Shown here in pieces: positions 1 through 7,510 of a DNA stretch of 7,967 nucleotides. Numbering within the stretch: position 1 is the first letter of the stretch; each line of letters begins with the position of its first letter. The stretch spans positions 1-7,967 of the forward strand of contig JANYAB010000005.1 of assembly GCA_025355225.1 (NCBI GenBank), in the 5' to 3' direction. A program made the position numbers and the translations under genes. Under the pieces are notes generated by a model. The model made no database searches and had not been told where the DNA came from. It worked only from the letters and a program-made list of their open reading frames with translations. The DNA comes from Bacteroidota bacterium (GTDB lineage Bacteria; Bacteroidota; Bacteroidia; Sphingobacteriales; Sphingobacteriaceae).

Positions 1-1
1 G

Positions 2-1615
2 CCCGATGGCAAACAGAAGATATTAAAAGGAGTTATGCCCAACCAAATAATCACGGTAAAGCAAAGTGAGTCGATGTTGCCAAAGAAACCTAATATCAAG
101 CCTCCCGCGGCCAAACCGCTGTTTGAGCAGAGCGCAGATAACCATGGGATAGACTTTGTACACAAGGAAGATGATTTTTCGGATTTCGACAGGGAAAAAT
201 TAATATTTCAGATGCACTCCACCGATGGCCCGCGGATAGCCAAAGGCGATGTAAACGGCGATGGCCTGGAAGACTTCTATATCTGCGGAGCTAAAGATCA
301 GGCCGGGGTATTGTATATCCAGACCAAAGATGGTCGCTTTAAGCGGAGTAACCAACAATTATTTGAAAAGGACAAAGCCAGTGAAGATACCGACTGTTTA
401 TTTTTCGACGCGGACGGCGATGGCGACCTGGATTTATATGTATGCAGCGGCGGGAACGAATTTTCGGCCAACTCCACCGAACTGATCGACCGTTTGTACA
501 TCAATGACGGGAAGGGCCATTTCACCAAATCGCCGCAGGTACTTCCCTCATTTCAGTTTGAAAGCAGTTCATGCGTAACCGCGGCTGATTTTGACGGCGA
601 TGGCGATCAGGATTTGTTTGTAGGCGTCCGGCTAAAACCGGGCAAGTATGGTTATCCCTGCAAAGGGTATATTTTGGAGAACAACGGAAAAGGCGTTTTT
701 ACGGATGTGACCGATAAAGTAGCCCCGGGTTTAAAGGAATTGGGTATGGTGACCGATGCGAAATGGTTTGACTATGACCGCGACGGCCGGCCCGATCTGG
801 TCGTATGCGGAGAGTACATGCCAATCAGGATATTTCATAACGAAGGAGGGCATTTTTTAAGGGAAGTTACCAGGGAGGCGGGGCTTGATAAAAGCAATGG
901 GTGGTGGAACAGGCTGCAGATAGCCGATATAGACGGCGACGGCTATCCTGATATTGTGGCTGGTAACCATGGGTTAAACTCCAGGTTTAAGGCAAGCCCG
1001 CAAAAACCAGTGAGTATGTACGTGGGTGATTTTGGCAATAACGGGAGTATAGATCAGGTTGTATGCACCTATAACGGAGATAAACAATACCCTATGGTAT
1101 TGCGGCACGATCTGGTAGGCGAACTGCCCTACCTGAAGAAGAAATACCTGCGGTATGCCCAGTACAAGGAACAAACGATGGAAGACATATTTGGGAAGGA
1201 TCTGTTACAAAAGATGGATAAGCTGGATGTTTATGAAATGCGAAGCAGCGTGCTGATGAACAACCGGAACGGGACATTTACGACAAAGCCCTTGCCTATA
1301 GAGGCACAGTTTTCGACGGTTTTCGCGTTGGATATAAAAGATTATGACGGAGACGGGAAACTGGACATCCTGCTGGGGGGTAACTTTTATCAGTCGAAGC
1401 CAGAGGTGGGCATCTACGATGCTAGTTACGGTTTGCTGCTCAAAGGAAACGGTAAAGGTGACTTTAAAGCTATCAAACCGCAAACAAGTGGTATAGTGAT
1501 CAAGGGAGCAGTCCGAGACATGAAAGAGATCAAAGCCGGAAAGAACAAGCTGCTGATCGTCGCTAAAAATAATGATAAAACAGAGGTATTGGTAAGAACT
1601 CCTGATAAAAAATGA
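2..1615 (+). CDS. VCBS/FG-GAP repeat protein, C-terminal part with tail of an ASPIC/UnbV domain (5' partial)
   Basis: The reading frame is open to the left edge, so this is the last 537 codons of a longer gene; the ATG at 35 is internal. The first ~24 residues (PDGKQKILKGV...NQIITVKQ) read like the end of an ASPIC/UnbV domain, which normally has the form WPDGK-x-Q-x-L-x-x-V-x-x-NQ. Seven aspartate-rich FG-GAP/VCBS calcium-binding loops follow, starting near fragment residues 83, 136, 196, 257, 309, 343 and 447; most fit DxDGDGxxD, while the sixth (DFGNNGSID) is degenerate. These loops build an extracytoplasmic beta-propeller. From family knowledge, Bacteroidota proteins of about 1,100 residues pair FG-GAP, ASPIC/UnbV and a second FG-GAP half, and often sit beside SusC/SusD genes; the molecular role is unknown. 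The signal peptide would lie outside the window. It leads the + strand gene set and ends 31 bases before the first DUF1080 gene. The family call is firm; the function is not. Confidence 0.88.
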   Translation, partial: PDGKQKILKGVMPNQIITVKQSESMLPKKPNIKPPAAKPLFEQSADNHGIDFVHKEDDFSDFDREKLIFQMHSTDGPRIAKGDVNGDGLEDFYICGAKDQAGVLYIQTKDGRFKRSNQQLFEKDKASEDTDCLFFDADGDGDLDLYVCSGGNEFSANSTELIDRLYINDGKGHFTKSPQVLPSFQFESSSCVTAADFDGDGDQDLFVGVRLKPGKYGYPCKGYILENNGKGVFTDVTDKVAPGLKELGMVTDAKWFDYDRDGRPDLVVCGEYMPIRIFHNEGGHFLREVTREAGLDKSNGWWNRLQIADIDGDGYPDIVAGNHGLNSRFKASPQKPVSMYVGDFGNNGSIDQVVCTYNGDKQYPMVLRHDLVGELPYLKKKYLRYAQYKEQTMEDIFGKDLLQKMDKLDVYEMRSSVLMNNRNGTFTTKPLPIEAQFSTVFALDIKDYDGDGKLDILLGGNFYQSKPEVGIYDASYGLLLKGNGKGDFKAIKPQTSGIVIKGAVRDMKEIKAGKNKLLIVAKNNDKTEVLVRTPDKK

Positions 1616-1646
1616 AGCTACTAAATAAAATTTTTAATCCAAACTC

Positions 1647-2327
1647 ATGAAAAAACTATTATTGGCCATAGGCCTCATTGGTTGTTGTGGTTTTGTTAAT
1701 GCACAGCAAACAGTAGTAAAAGAAACTCCTCTTTTTAATGGCAAAGATTTTAAAGGGTGGTACAGCTTCCTGGCATCGAAAGGGAAAAACAATGATTCCG
1801 AAAAAGTTTTCTCGGTAGAAAATGGCATGCTGCATATTACAGGTAAAGAATTTGGATACCTGTGTACCGAAAAGAAGTATAAGAATTTCCATTTGGTGGC
1901 TGAATTTAAATGGGGTGTAAAAAAATATCCGCCAAGAGATGCCGATACCACCAAAAGGGATAACGGAATTTTGTACTATGTGCAAACCGATTCATCAGAT
2001 AAGGTATGGCCAAAAGCCATTGAATGCCAAATACAGGAAGGCGATGTGGGTGACATTTGGTTGATTGACAGTGTTACCCTGGTCACTGATGGAAAACGGA
2101 GTATTCCACATGATTTTAACCGCATAGTGAAAAAAAAGAACGCGGAAAAACCGACCGGCGAATGGAACACAGTAGAAGTAATAGCTGATAAGGGTAAAAT
2201 TACCTACGTTGTAAATGGAGTGGTAGTAAATACGGCCGAATCACCATCGCTGAATGATGGGCGGATAATTATACAATCCGAAGGCGCAGAAATTTATTAC
2301 CGAAAAATAGAAATTGCTGAACTATAA
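1647..2327 (+). CDS. Exported DUF1080 (3-keto-disaccharide hydrolase family) protein, copy 1
   Basis: This 226-residue protein is almost entirely one DUF1080 domain (Pfam PF06439, a concanavalin-like jelly roll). Hallmarks are LFNGKDFKGWY (29-39), DNGILYYV (105-112) and AIECQIQEGDVGDIW (124-138). Family members characterised in gut Bacteroides cleave glycosides whose sugar has first been oxidised to the 3-keto form. The N-terminus is a signal peptide with two readings. Signal peptidase I would cut after VNA19 before QQ. Alternatively LIGC13 fits a lipobox and would make a lipoprotein. Either way the protein acts in the periplasm or on a membrane. The ATG at 1647 puts the KK charges directly before the hydrophobic stretch, and no better start is seen; there is no Shine-Dalgarno sequence, as usual in the phylum. 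It sits directly before the GMC dehydrogenase gene (33-base gap), which fits sequential oxidation and cleavage. Substrate unknown. Confidence 0.88.
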   Translation: MKKLLLAIGLIGCCGFVNAQQTVVKETPLFNGKDFKGWYSFLASKGKNNDSEKVFSVENGMLHITGKEFGYLCTEKKYKNFHLVAEFKWGVKKYPPRDADTTKRDNGILYYVQTDSSDKVWPKAIECQIQEGDVGDIWLIDSVTLVTDGKRSIPHDFNRIVKKKNAEKPTGEWNTVEVIADKGKITYVVNGVVVNTAESPSLNDGRIIIQSEGAEIYYRKIEIAEL

Positions 2328-2360
2328 TTTAAGTCAACACTAAAATCCCAATATAATCAA

Positions 2361-4091
2361 ATGCCAATCGATTCATTGAATGTAAATACCAAAGCAAAAA
2401 TTCAAAACTCCTATGATGCCATTGTAATTGGTTCAGGCATTAGTGGCGGGTGGGCTGCAAAGGAACTGACCGAAAAAGGCCTGAAAGTCTTAATGCTTGA
2501 ACGTGGGCGTAATTACGAACATATTAAAGATTATGTTACTGCAACCAAAAATCCATGGGAGTTTAAACATCGTGGGCAAGCAACGGCGCAGCAAAAAAAA
2601 GATAATCCCGTCATATCCCGTGACTGGGCCATGTATGGAACTGCTGCACAGGAAGCCCTTATGAGTTCATGGACCAATGAAAAAGATAGCCCTTATGTAG
2701 AAGTGAAGCCGTTCACGTGGTGGCGTTCCTACCAACTGGGCGGTAGATCTACTTTGTGGGGCAGGCAAAGTTATCGCTGGAGTGATTTTGATTTTGAAGC
2801 CAACGCAAAAGATGGCATTGCTATTGACTGGCCCATTCGTTATAAAGACATGCAACCATGGTACGATCATGTTGAAAAATTTGCAGGTATTAGTGGTTCT
2901 ATGGAAGGTTTGTCTCACTTGCCAGATGGTCATTTTTTACCGCCTATGGAGCTGAATTGTGTTGAGAAAGATGTCGCATCAAGAATAAAAGCCTATTATA
3001 AAGATCAACGGCACATGTTCATTGGCCGTGTGGCTAATCTTACTAAGGCTATCCCTGGCAGAACACAATGTCAGTTCAGGAACAGGTGTTGGGAGGGTTG
3101 CCCTTTCGGCGGTTATTTTAGTACACAATCTTCAACTCTCCCCGCAGCGGTAGCAACAGGTAATCTTACCGTGAGGCCATGGTCAATTGTAACTAGGATT
3201 TTGTACAATAAAGACACCAGGAAGGCAACAGGTGTGGAAGTGCTTGATGCGGAAACAAATAAAACCTATGAGTTCCATTCTAAAATAGTTTTCCTGAATG
3301 CCTCAACATTAAATAGTGCGTGGGTTTTAATGAATACGGCAACCGATATTTGGCCGGAAGGATTAGGCAGCAACAGCGGCGAACTAGGCCACAATATTAT
3401 GGACCATCATTATATGCTTGGTGCCCAGGGAGAAATAGAAGGATACGAAGATAAATACTACTTCGGTCGCAGGGCAAATGGCTTTTATATTCCTCGTTTT
3501 GTCAATTTATTTGGTGATAAAAGGGATTTTCTGCGAGGTTATGGCTACCAGGGTAGCGCCAGCAGGGAGAATTGGAGTCGCGAGGTAGCTGAAATGAACG
3601 TAGGTGGCAATTTCAAGGATGCGCTAACAGAGCCCGGTTCCTGGCACATTGGTGCAACCGGTTTTGGCGAAATATTGCCTTATCACGATAACAAAATAAC
3701 GCTTGATAAAAATGTGAAAGACAAGTGGGGCCTGCCTGTACTTTCAATGGACGCTGGGTTGAAGGAAAATGAATTAAATATGCGTAAAGATATCATCAAG
3801 GAGTTGGTTGCCATGTATGAGGCAGTTGGAGTAAAAAATATAACTACCTGGGATAAAAATTACGCCATCGGTCAGGGTATCCACGAAATGGGCAGCGCAC
3901 GCATGGGTAAAGATTCCAAAACGTCCGTACTTAATGCACATAACCAGGTTTGGGATGCGAAAAATGTGTTTGTCACAGACGGTGCCTGTATGACCTCAAG
4001 CGCCTGCCAGAATCCTTCACTTACCTACATGGCCCTTACAGCACGCGCTGCCGCATATGCCGTAGATGAATTGAAAAAGGGGAATATTTAA
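2361..4091 (+). CDS. GMC-family FAD-dependent sugar dehydrogenase, catalytic subunit
   Basis: This 576-residue GMC oxidoreductase resembles the catalytic subunits of glucoside 3-dehydrogenase, FAD-glucose dehydrogenase and gluconate 2-dehydrogenase. The FAD Rossmann motif is GSGISG (24-29), with acidic E47 closing the second strand. GRSTLWGRQSYR near residues 128-139 is a further family signature. At the C-terminus, GIHEMGSARMG supplies the probable catalytic base H508, and CQNPSLTYMAL supplies its partner N551. Cysteines 237, 243 and 247 (C-x5-C-x3-C) match, from memory, the Fe-S cluster ligands of the Burkholderia cepacia FAD-glucose dehydrogenase, so electrons probably leave to a cytochrome rather than to oxygen. 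No signal peptide is visible. Related enzymes are exported together with a small Tat-signal subunit (gluconate 2-dehydrogenase subunit 3 family), which is not in this window. Lying between two DUF1080 genes, it is the likely producer of their 3-keto substrate. The exact sugar and C3 position are inferred. Confidence 0.9.
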   Translation: MPIDSLNVNTKAKIQNSYDAIVIGSGISGGWAAKELTEKGLKVLMLERGRNYEHIKDYVTATKNPWEFKHRGQATAQQKKDNPVISRDWAMYGTAAQEALMSSWTNEKDSPYVEVKPFTWWRSYQLGGRSTLWGRQSYRWSDFDFEANAKDGIAIDWPIRYKDMQPWYDHVEKFAGISGSMEGLSHLPDGHFLPPMELNCVEKDVASRIKAYYKDQRHMFIGRVANLTKAIPGRTQCQFRNRCWEGCPFGGYFSTQSSTLPAAVATGNLTVRPWSIVTRILYNKDTRKATGVEVLDAETNKTYEFHSKIVFLNASTLNSAWVLMNTATDIWPEGLGSNSGELGHNIMDHHYMLGAQGEIEGYEDKYYFGRRANGFYIPRFVNLFGDKRDFLRGYGYQGSASRENWSREVAEMNVGGNFKDALTEPGSWHIGATGFGEILPYHDNKITLDKNVKDKWGLPVLSMDAGLKENELNMRKDIIKELVAMYEAVGVKNITTWDKNYAIGQGIHEMGSARMGKDSKTSVLNAHNQVWDAKNVFVTDGACMTSSACQNPSLTYMALTARAAAYAVDELKKGNI

Positions 4092-4100
4092 AAAGGGGAA
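4074..4100 (+). repeat. 11-bp direct repeat across the end of the GMC gene
   Basis: AAAAAGGGGAA occurs at 4074-4084 and again at 4090-4100, separated by TATTT. The TAA stop (4089-4091) lies where the second copy begins. The repeat is followed by more purine-rich sequence (to about 4122) made of similar AAAGG-type units, suggesting local slippage or a small dispersed intergenic repeat. No function is evident. Confidence 0.6.
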
Positions 4101-4214
4101 AGGATAGAGGTAAAAGGTGAACGGTTTAGCTGGACGTAGAAAGGCCCGGCAAAAACCTAAAAAAACTCTAATAATCAACCCACCAATGAATCGGTGAACC
4201 AATAAACTAATAAC

Positions 4215-4985
4215 ATGAAATATAAACTGATATTTACAATAGTACTAACCGGCAGTTTCTTTATGGCAAGCGCCCAACAAACTGCAAAACCCGAAGAAAC
4301 CGAATATTATACGCCGGTGCCCAAAATTGTAACACCCGCAAAAGTATACGGGGAAGCGCCATCAGATGCCATTGTTTTGTTTGACGGGAAAAACCTCGAC
4401 GAATGGGTATTAACAAAAGACACCACCGTGGCTGCTACATGGGTTGTTGCCGATGGCGCAATAACTGTGAACAAAAGTGTGGGGGATATCCAAACCCGCA
4501 GGCATTTTATGGATTTTCAATTACATATTGAATACCGGATACCTTCTAACATAACAGGATCGGGCCAGGCCCGCGGAAACAGCGGCATTTTTTTAGCGGC
4601 ATTACCATGGGGAGCTGGCGGGTACGAGTTGCAGGTGCTCGACAATTATAACAATCCAACTTATGTAAATGGACAGGTGGGTAGTATTTATAAACAATCA
4701 ATTCCATTAGCCAATGCAGCCTTGCCGCCTGGTAAATGGCAAACTTATGATGTAATTTGGACGGCCCCAAGATTTAACGATGACGGTTCTCTAAAGTTAC
4801 CAGCTCGCGTCACAGCGTTCCACAATGGGATACTTGTCCAAAATAATTTCGAATTAAAGGGTGATACGCCTTATATAGGCCAGCCCGCATATCGCAAGCA
4901 TGGCCCCTCGCCCATCAAATTACAGGCTCATGGGGATAAAAGTGAGCCTATAAGTTACCGGAATATCTGGTTAAGAGAGTTATAA
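4215..4985 (+). CDS. Exported DUF1080 (3-keto-disaccharide hydrolase family) protein, copy 2
   Basis: This 256-residue protein has a clean type I signal peptide (MKYK, hydrophobic stretch, cut after ASA20 before QQ), a linker of about 30 residues, and one DUF1080 domain. The domain opens with LFDGKNLDEWV (55-65). It carries the canonical centre GNSGIF (121-126) and YELQVLD (137-143), then NPTYVNGQVGSIYKQ, and ends in YRNIWLREL. This is the more typical form of the family; copy 1 differs clearly at the same positions, so the two are divergent paralogs and probably not functionally redundant. The expected role is periplasmic cleavage of 3-keto-glycosides made by the adjacent GMC dehydrogenase. 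The 123-base gap before it is the largest in the gene set and could hold an internal promoter or an RNA processing site, but no promoter motif was recognised. The gene ends 11 bases before the haloperoxidase gene. Confidence 0.9.
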   Translation: MKYKLIFTIVLTGSFFMASAQQTAKPEETEYYTPVPKIVTPAKVYGEAPSDAIVLFDGKNLDEWVLTKDTTVAATWVVADGAITVNKSVGDIQTRRHFMDFQLHIEYRIPSNITGSGQARGNSGIFLAALPWGAGGYELQVLDNYNNPTYVNGQVGSIYKQSIPLANAALPPGKWQTYDVIWTAPRFNDDGSLKLPARVTAFHNGILVQNNFELKGDTPYIGQPAYRKHGPSPIKLQAHGDKSEPISYRNIWLREL

Positions 4986-4996
4986 TTTAATGCAGC

Positions 4997-6328
4997 ATGA
5001 TGAATCGTTTGCTATTCTTGATAGCATGGACAATCCTATTGTTTTGTTCTTGCAAAAAACCCGATTATCAAAATATTACTGATAATCCTGAATTATATCG
5101 TGTTACCGAAAAAAAACTGAATGATATTATACTTGAAAATAATTTCCCACCGGTTATTGCTTCTCGTAACTATGCATATGCGAATATTGCCGCATATGAG
5201 GTAGTATCCGCCCAATATCCTAAAAAATTCAGATCGTTAGCAGGCCAGATAAAACATTTGCCGGCTGTACCAAGACCCGCCCGGGGTGCCAGAATCGATT
5301 ATCCATTTGCTGCGGTACTTGCGTTTTGTCATGTAGGCAATGCAGTAACTTTCCCGGAAGGAAGCATGGATGAATATGTGGATGAATTAAAACTAAAAGC
5401 AAAAGACGCGGGTATGCCTTCCGATGTTTTCGAGAATTCGGTAGATTATGCAAATACTGTTGCGAAATACATTATGACGTGGAGTAAAACCGATCATTAT
5501 GCACAAACACGGTCTGCTAGTAAATATACAATAACCAGGGAAGAGGGCCGTTGGATACCTACACCTCCTATGTATGCGCAAGCATTGGAACCACACTGGG
5601 GAGAGATCAGGCCCTTAATTCTCGATTCTGCTTCACAAGTGGCTCCGCCACCACCACCTTTATATGATATGAAGGATATAAACAGTCAGTTTTATAAAGA
5701 CGTTCTGGACGTAAAATCGATCGGCGCAAACCTTACTAAAGAACAAAAACACATTGCTGATTTTTGGGATGATAATGCTTTTAAATTAAATGTAGTTGGA
5801 CACGCTACTTTTGGGACTAAAAAATTCTCACCAGGGGGGCATTGGATGAATATCGTGGGGATAGCCTCAAAAACCTGCAACGCCGATTTTAGTAGCACGG
5901 TATGCGCATATACGGAAACATCGATTGCTTTATTTGATGCATTTATCAACTGCTGGTATTTTAAATATAAATATAATTTAGTTCGACCCGAGACAGTAAT
6001 TACAAAATATTTGGACCCTGATTGGAAAACATATATTCAAACGCCCTCATTCCCGGAATATGTAAGTGGCCATGCGGTTATATCAGCTGCTGCAGCCGAA
6101 GTTTTGACCTACCAGTTTGGTGATAATTTTGCATACCGCGATACCTCTGAAAGTGAGTTTGGAATAGCGCCAATGAGCTTTAAATCGTTTAGAGATGCTG
6201 CATCCGAAGCTGGCATATCACGCGTTTACGGCGGAATACATTTTAAAAATTCCTGTATAATAGGTACATCGGAGGGTAAGCAACTCGGGCAATTGGTGCT
6301 GAAAAAATTGCAAATGAAAATTAAATAG
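4997..6328 (+). CDS. Vanadium-dependent haloperoxidase-type PAP2 superfamily lipoprotein
   Basis: This 443-residue protein has an N-terminal lipoprotein signal (hydrophobic residues 5-18, then C19 followed by KKP), so it is probably membrane-anchored. The C-terminal third has the acid phosphatase/haloperoxidase vanadate or phosphate pocket. K323-x6-R330-P is motif 1, PSFPEYVSGH with H359 the probable acid-base residue is motif 2, and SRVYGGIH with R409 and H415 (probable vanadate ligand) is motif 3. The Asp that often follows the last His by four residues (HxxxD) is Ser here. Proteins annotated as vanadium-dependent haloperoxidase are common in Bacteroidota loci with VCBS/ASPIC-UnbV and SusC/D genes; their activity is mostly untested, and phosphatase activity is possible. 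ATG at 4997 is followed directly by ATG at 5000, and either could be used. The 11-base gap to the DUF1080 gene implies cotranscription. The fold is firm, the reaction uncertain. Confidence 0.85.
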   Translation: MMNRLLFLIAWTILLFCSCKKPDYQNITDNPELYRVTEKKLNDIILENNFPPVIASRNYAYANIAAYEVVSAQYPKKFRSLAGQIKHLPAVPRPARGARIDYPFAAVLAFCHVGNAVTFPEGSMDEYVDELKLKAKDAGMPSDVFENSVDYANTVAKYIMTWSKTDHYAQTRSASKYTITREEGRWIPTPPMYAQALEPHWGEIRPLILDSASQVAPPPPPLYDMKDINSQFYKDVLDVKSIGANLTKEQKHIADFWDDNAFKLNVVGHATFGTKKFSPGGHWMNIVGIASKTCNADFSSTVCAYTETSIALFDAFINCWYFKYKYNLVRPETVITKYLDPDWKTYIQTPSFPEYVSGHAVISAAAAEVLTYQFGDNFAYRDTSESEFGIAPMSFKSFRDAASEAGISRVYGGIHFKNSCIIGTSEGKQLGQLVLKKLQMKIK

Positions 6329-6371
6329 CGTGTAAAATGAGTATTAAGCCTTTTTAAGATCGTACTATGCT

Positions 6372-6400
6372 TCGGTTTGACCCTTTTAACCGACTTTTAA
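6372..6400 (+). terminator. Possible weak terminator after the + strand genes
   Basis: A 6-bp inverted repeat, TCGGTT (6372-6377) and AACCGA (6388-6393), has a 10-base loop and is followed by CTTTTAA. It lies 43 bases past the haloperoxidase stop in the convergent gap. The stem is short and the T tract interrupted, so this is only a candidate. Confidence 0.35.
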
Positions 6401-6453
6401 TATTATGCTGAATTACAACCGGCCGCTGCGTCAATAGAAGTTGTCATTAGAAA

Positions 6454-6470
6454 ACAGGAGGCTGCCCTGT
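6454..6470 (-). terminator. Possible weak terminator after the - strand operon
   Basis: On the - strand, ACAGG, a 7-base loop and CCTGT form a 5-bp hairpin followed by TTTTC, 16 bases past the stop of the alcohol dehydrogenase. Position and T tract suit an intrinsic terminator, but the stem is short. Confidence 0.35.
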
Positions 6471-6486
6471 AATTACGATAAGTCCG

Positions 6487-7500
6487 CTATACTTCAATCA
6501 TCGCTTTTATAACACCATTTGCCGGATCGAGCCAGTTTTCAAACTCGTCTGTGACCCTGTCAAATTGCACACGATGCGTAATGTAATTTGCCGGTTGCAC
6601 CAAACCTTTTTTCATGGAGGCAATCACATGTTGGAAATCCGCCCGGGTAGCATTACGGCTACTCATTAATGTGGCCTCGCGTTTGTGAAACTCAGGATGA
6701 CTGAAACCCACTTCTCCTTTTTGCAAACCGACCAGGACATACCTGGCCCCATGTGCCATATATTCAAATCCTCCATTAATTGCTTTCAAGCTGCCTGTGG
6801 CATCTATCACTACAGTGGGCATATCCCCATTTGTTATATTGGAAAGCTGCTCCATGACATTTTCTGTTGCGACATTTATTACATGGTCCACCCGCAACCT
6901 GTTTTTGCAAAACTCCAGTCGCTTTGCATTTAGGTCCATGGCAATTACTTTGCCTCCTGCAATGCTGGCAAATTCCATAATTCCTAAGCCGATCGGTCCT
7001 GCACCAATGACCAGCACATATTCGCCGGCCCTTACCTCCGCCCGTTTGATGCCATGAGCGCCAATAGCTAAGGGCTCCACCAGCGCCAGTTCATCGTAAC
7101 TTAACCCTTCACCATGAACCAGCGAATACGTTGGCACGTTCAGGTATTCCGCCATTCCGCCGTCCGTATGTACTCCGCAAACCTTAATTTGGGTGCAGCA
7201 GTTGGGCTTCCCATATCTACAGGCAATACAAACACCACAATTAAAATAGGGAATAAATGTCACGATCTCTCCTTTTTGAAAACCCACCGCGCCGTTAGGC
7301 TCAACCAACTCTCCTGAAAGCTCATGTCCCAGTATGCGGGGATAGCTAAAATAGGGTTGCGTACCTTCGAAGGCGTGCAGGTCCGTACCGCAGACGCCGA
7401 TCCTTCTGATCCTGATCTGGGCGCAACCTGTGTCTATGGCCGGTTTTTCTCTATGGCTAAATATCAGTCTACCAGGCTCTTCACAAACTATAACTTGCAT
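6487..7500 (-). CDS. Zinc-dependent medium-chain alcohol dehydrogenase, LgoD (L-galactonate 5-dehydrogenase)-like
   Basis: This 337-residue cytoplasmic MDR-family dehydrogenase probably oxidises a sugar acid or keto-deoxy acid with NAD. Catalytic zinc ligands are C37 (GVCGTD), H59-E60 (GHE) and probably E142 (VEPL). Structural zinc ligands are C88, C91, C94 and C102. The nucleotide-binding loop is GAGPIG (166-171), and an Asp after the next strand (AMDLNAKR) points to NAD rather than NADP. The runs FSYPRILGHE, GVHTDGG and FHKREATLMSSRNAT strongly recall E. coli YjjN/LgoD. L-galactonate differs from L-fuconate only by the 6-hydroxyl, so a substrate in either series is plausible beside a mutarotase. 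The start at 7500 was chosen because MQVIVCEEPG is the normal beginning of the family. It lies 10 bases after the mutarotase stop, whereas the longest start (7551) would overlap that gene by 41 bases and add 17 atypical residues. Last gene of the operon. Confidence 0.9.
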   Translation of the reverse strand: MQVIVCEEPGRLIFSHREKPAIDTGCAQIRIRRIGVCGTDLHAFEGTQPYFSYPRILGHELSGELVEPNGAVGFQKGEIVTFIPYFNCGVCIACRYGKPNCCTQIKVCGVHTDGGMAEYLNVPTYSLVHGEGLSYDELALVEPLAIGAHGIKRAEVRAGEYVLVIGAGPIGLGIMEFASIAGGKVIAMDLNAKRLEFCKNRLRVDHVINVATENVMEQLSNITNGDMPTVVIDATGSLKAINGGFEYMAHGARYVLVGLQKGEVGFSHPEFHKREATLMSSRNATRADFQHVIASMKKGLVQPANYITHRVQFDRVTDEFENWLDPANGVIKAMIEV

Positions 7501-7510
7501 GTTATTTCTT

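Noticed and set aside
35..37. ATG at 35 as the start of the VCBS protein
   Set aside because: The frame is open upstream to the edge and the upstream codons complete an ASPIC/UnbV-like ending; the start lies outside the window.
1634..1985. Two long antisense frames opposite DUF1080 copy 1
   Set aside because: They lie wholly opposite a clear family gene, have low-complexity Phe/Leu-rich composition and no recognisable domain.
4092..4214. Possible promoter or small RNA in the 123-base gap before DUF1080 copy 2
   Set aside because: No Bacteroidota -33 TTTG / -7 TAnnTTTG pair and no hairpin above 4 bp was seen; it is only purine-rich and A-rich sequence.
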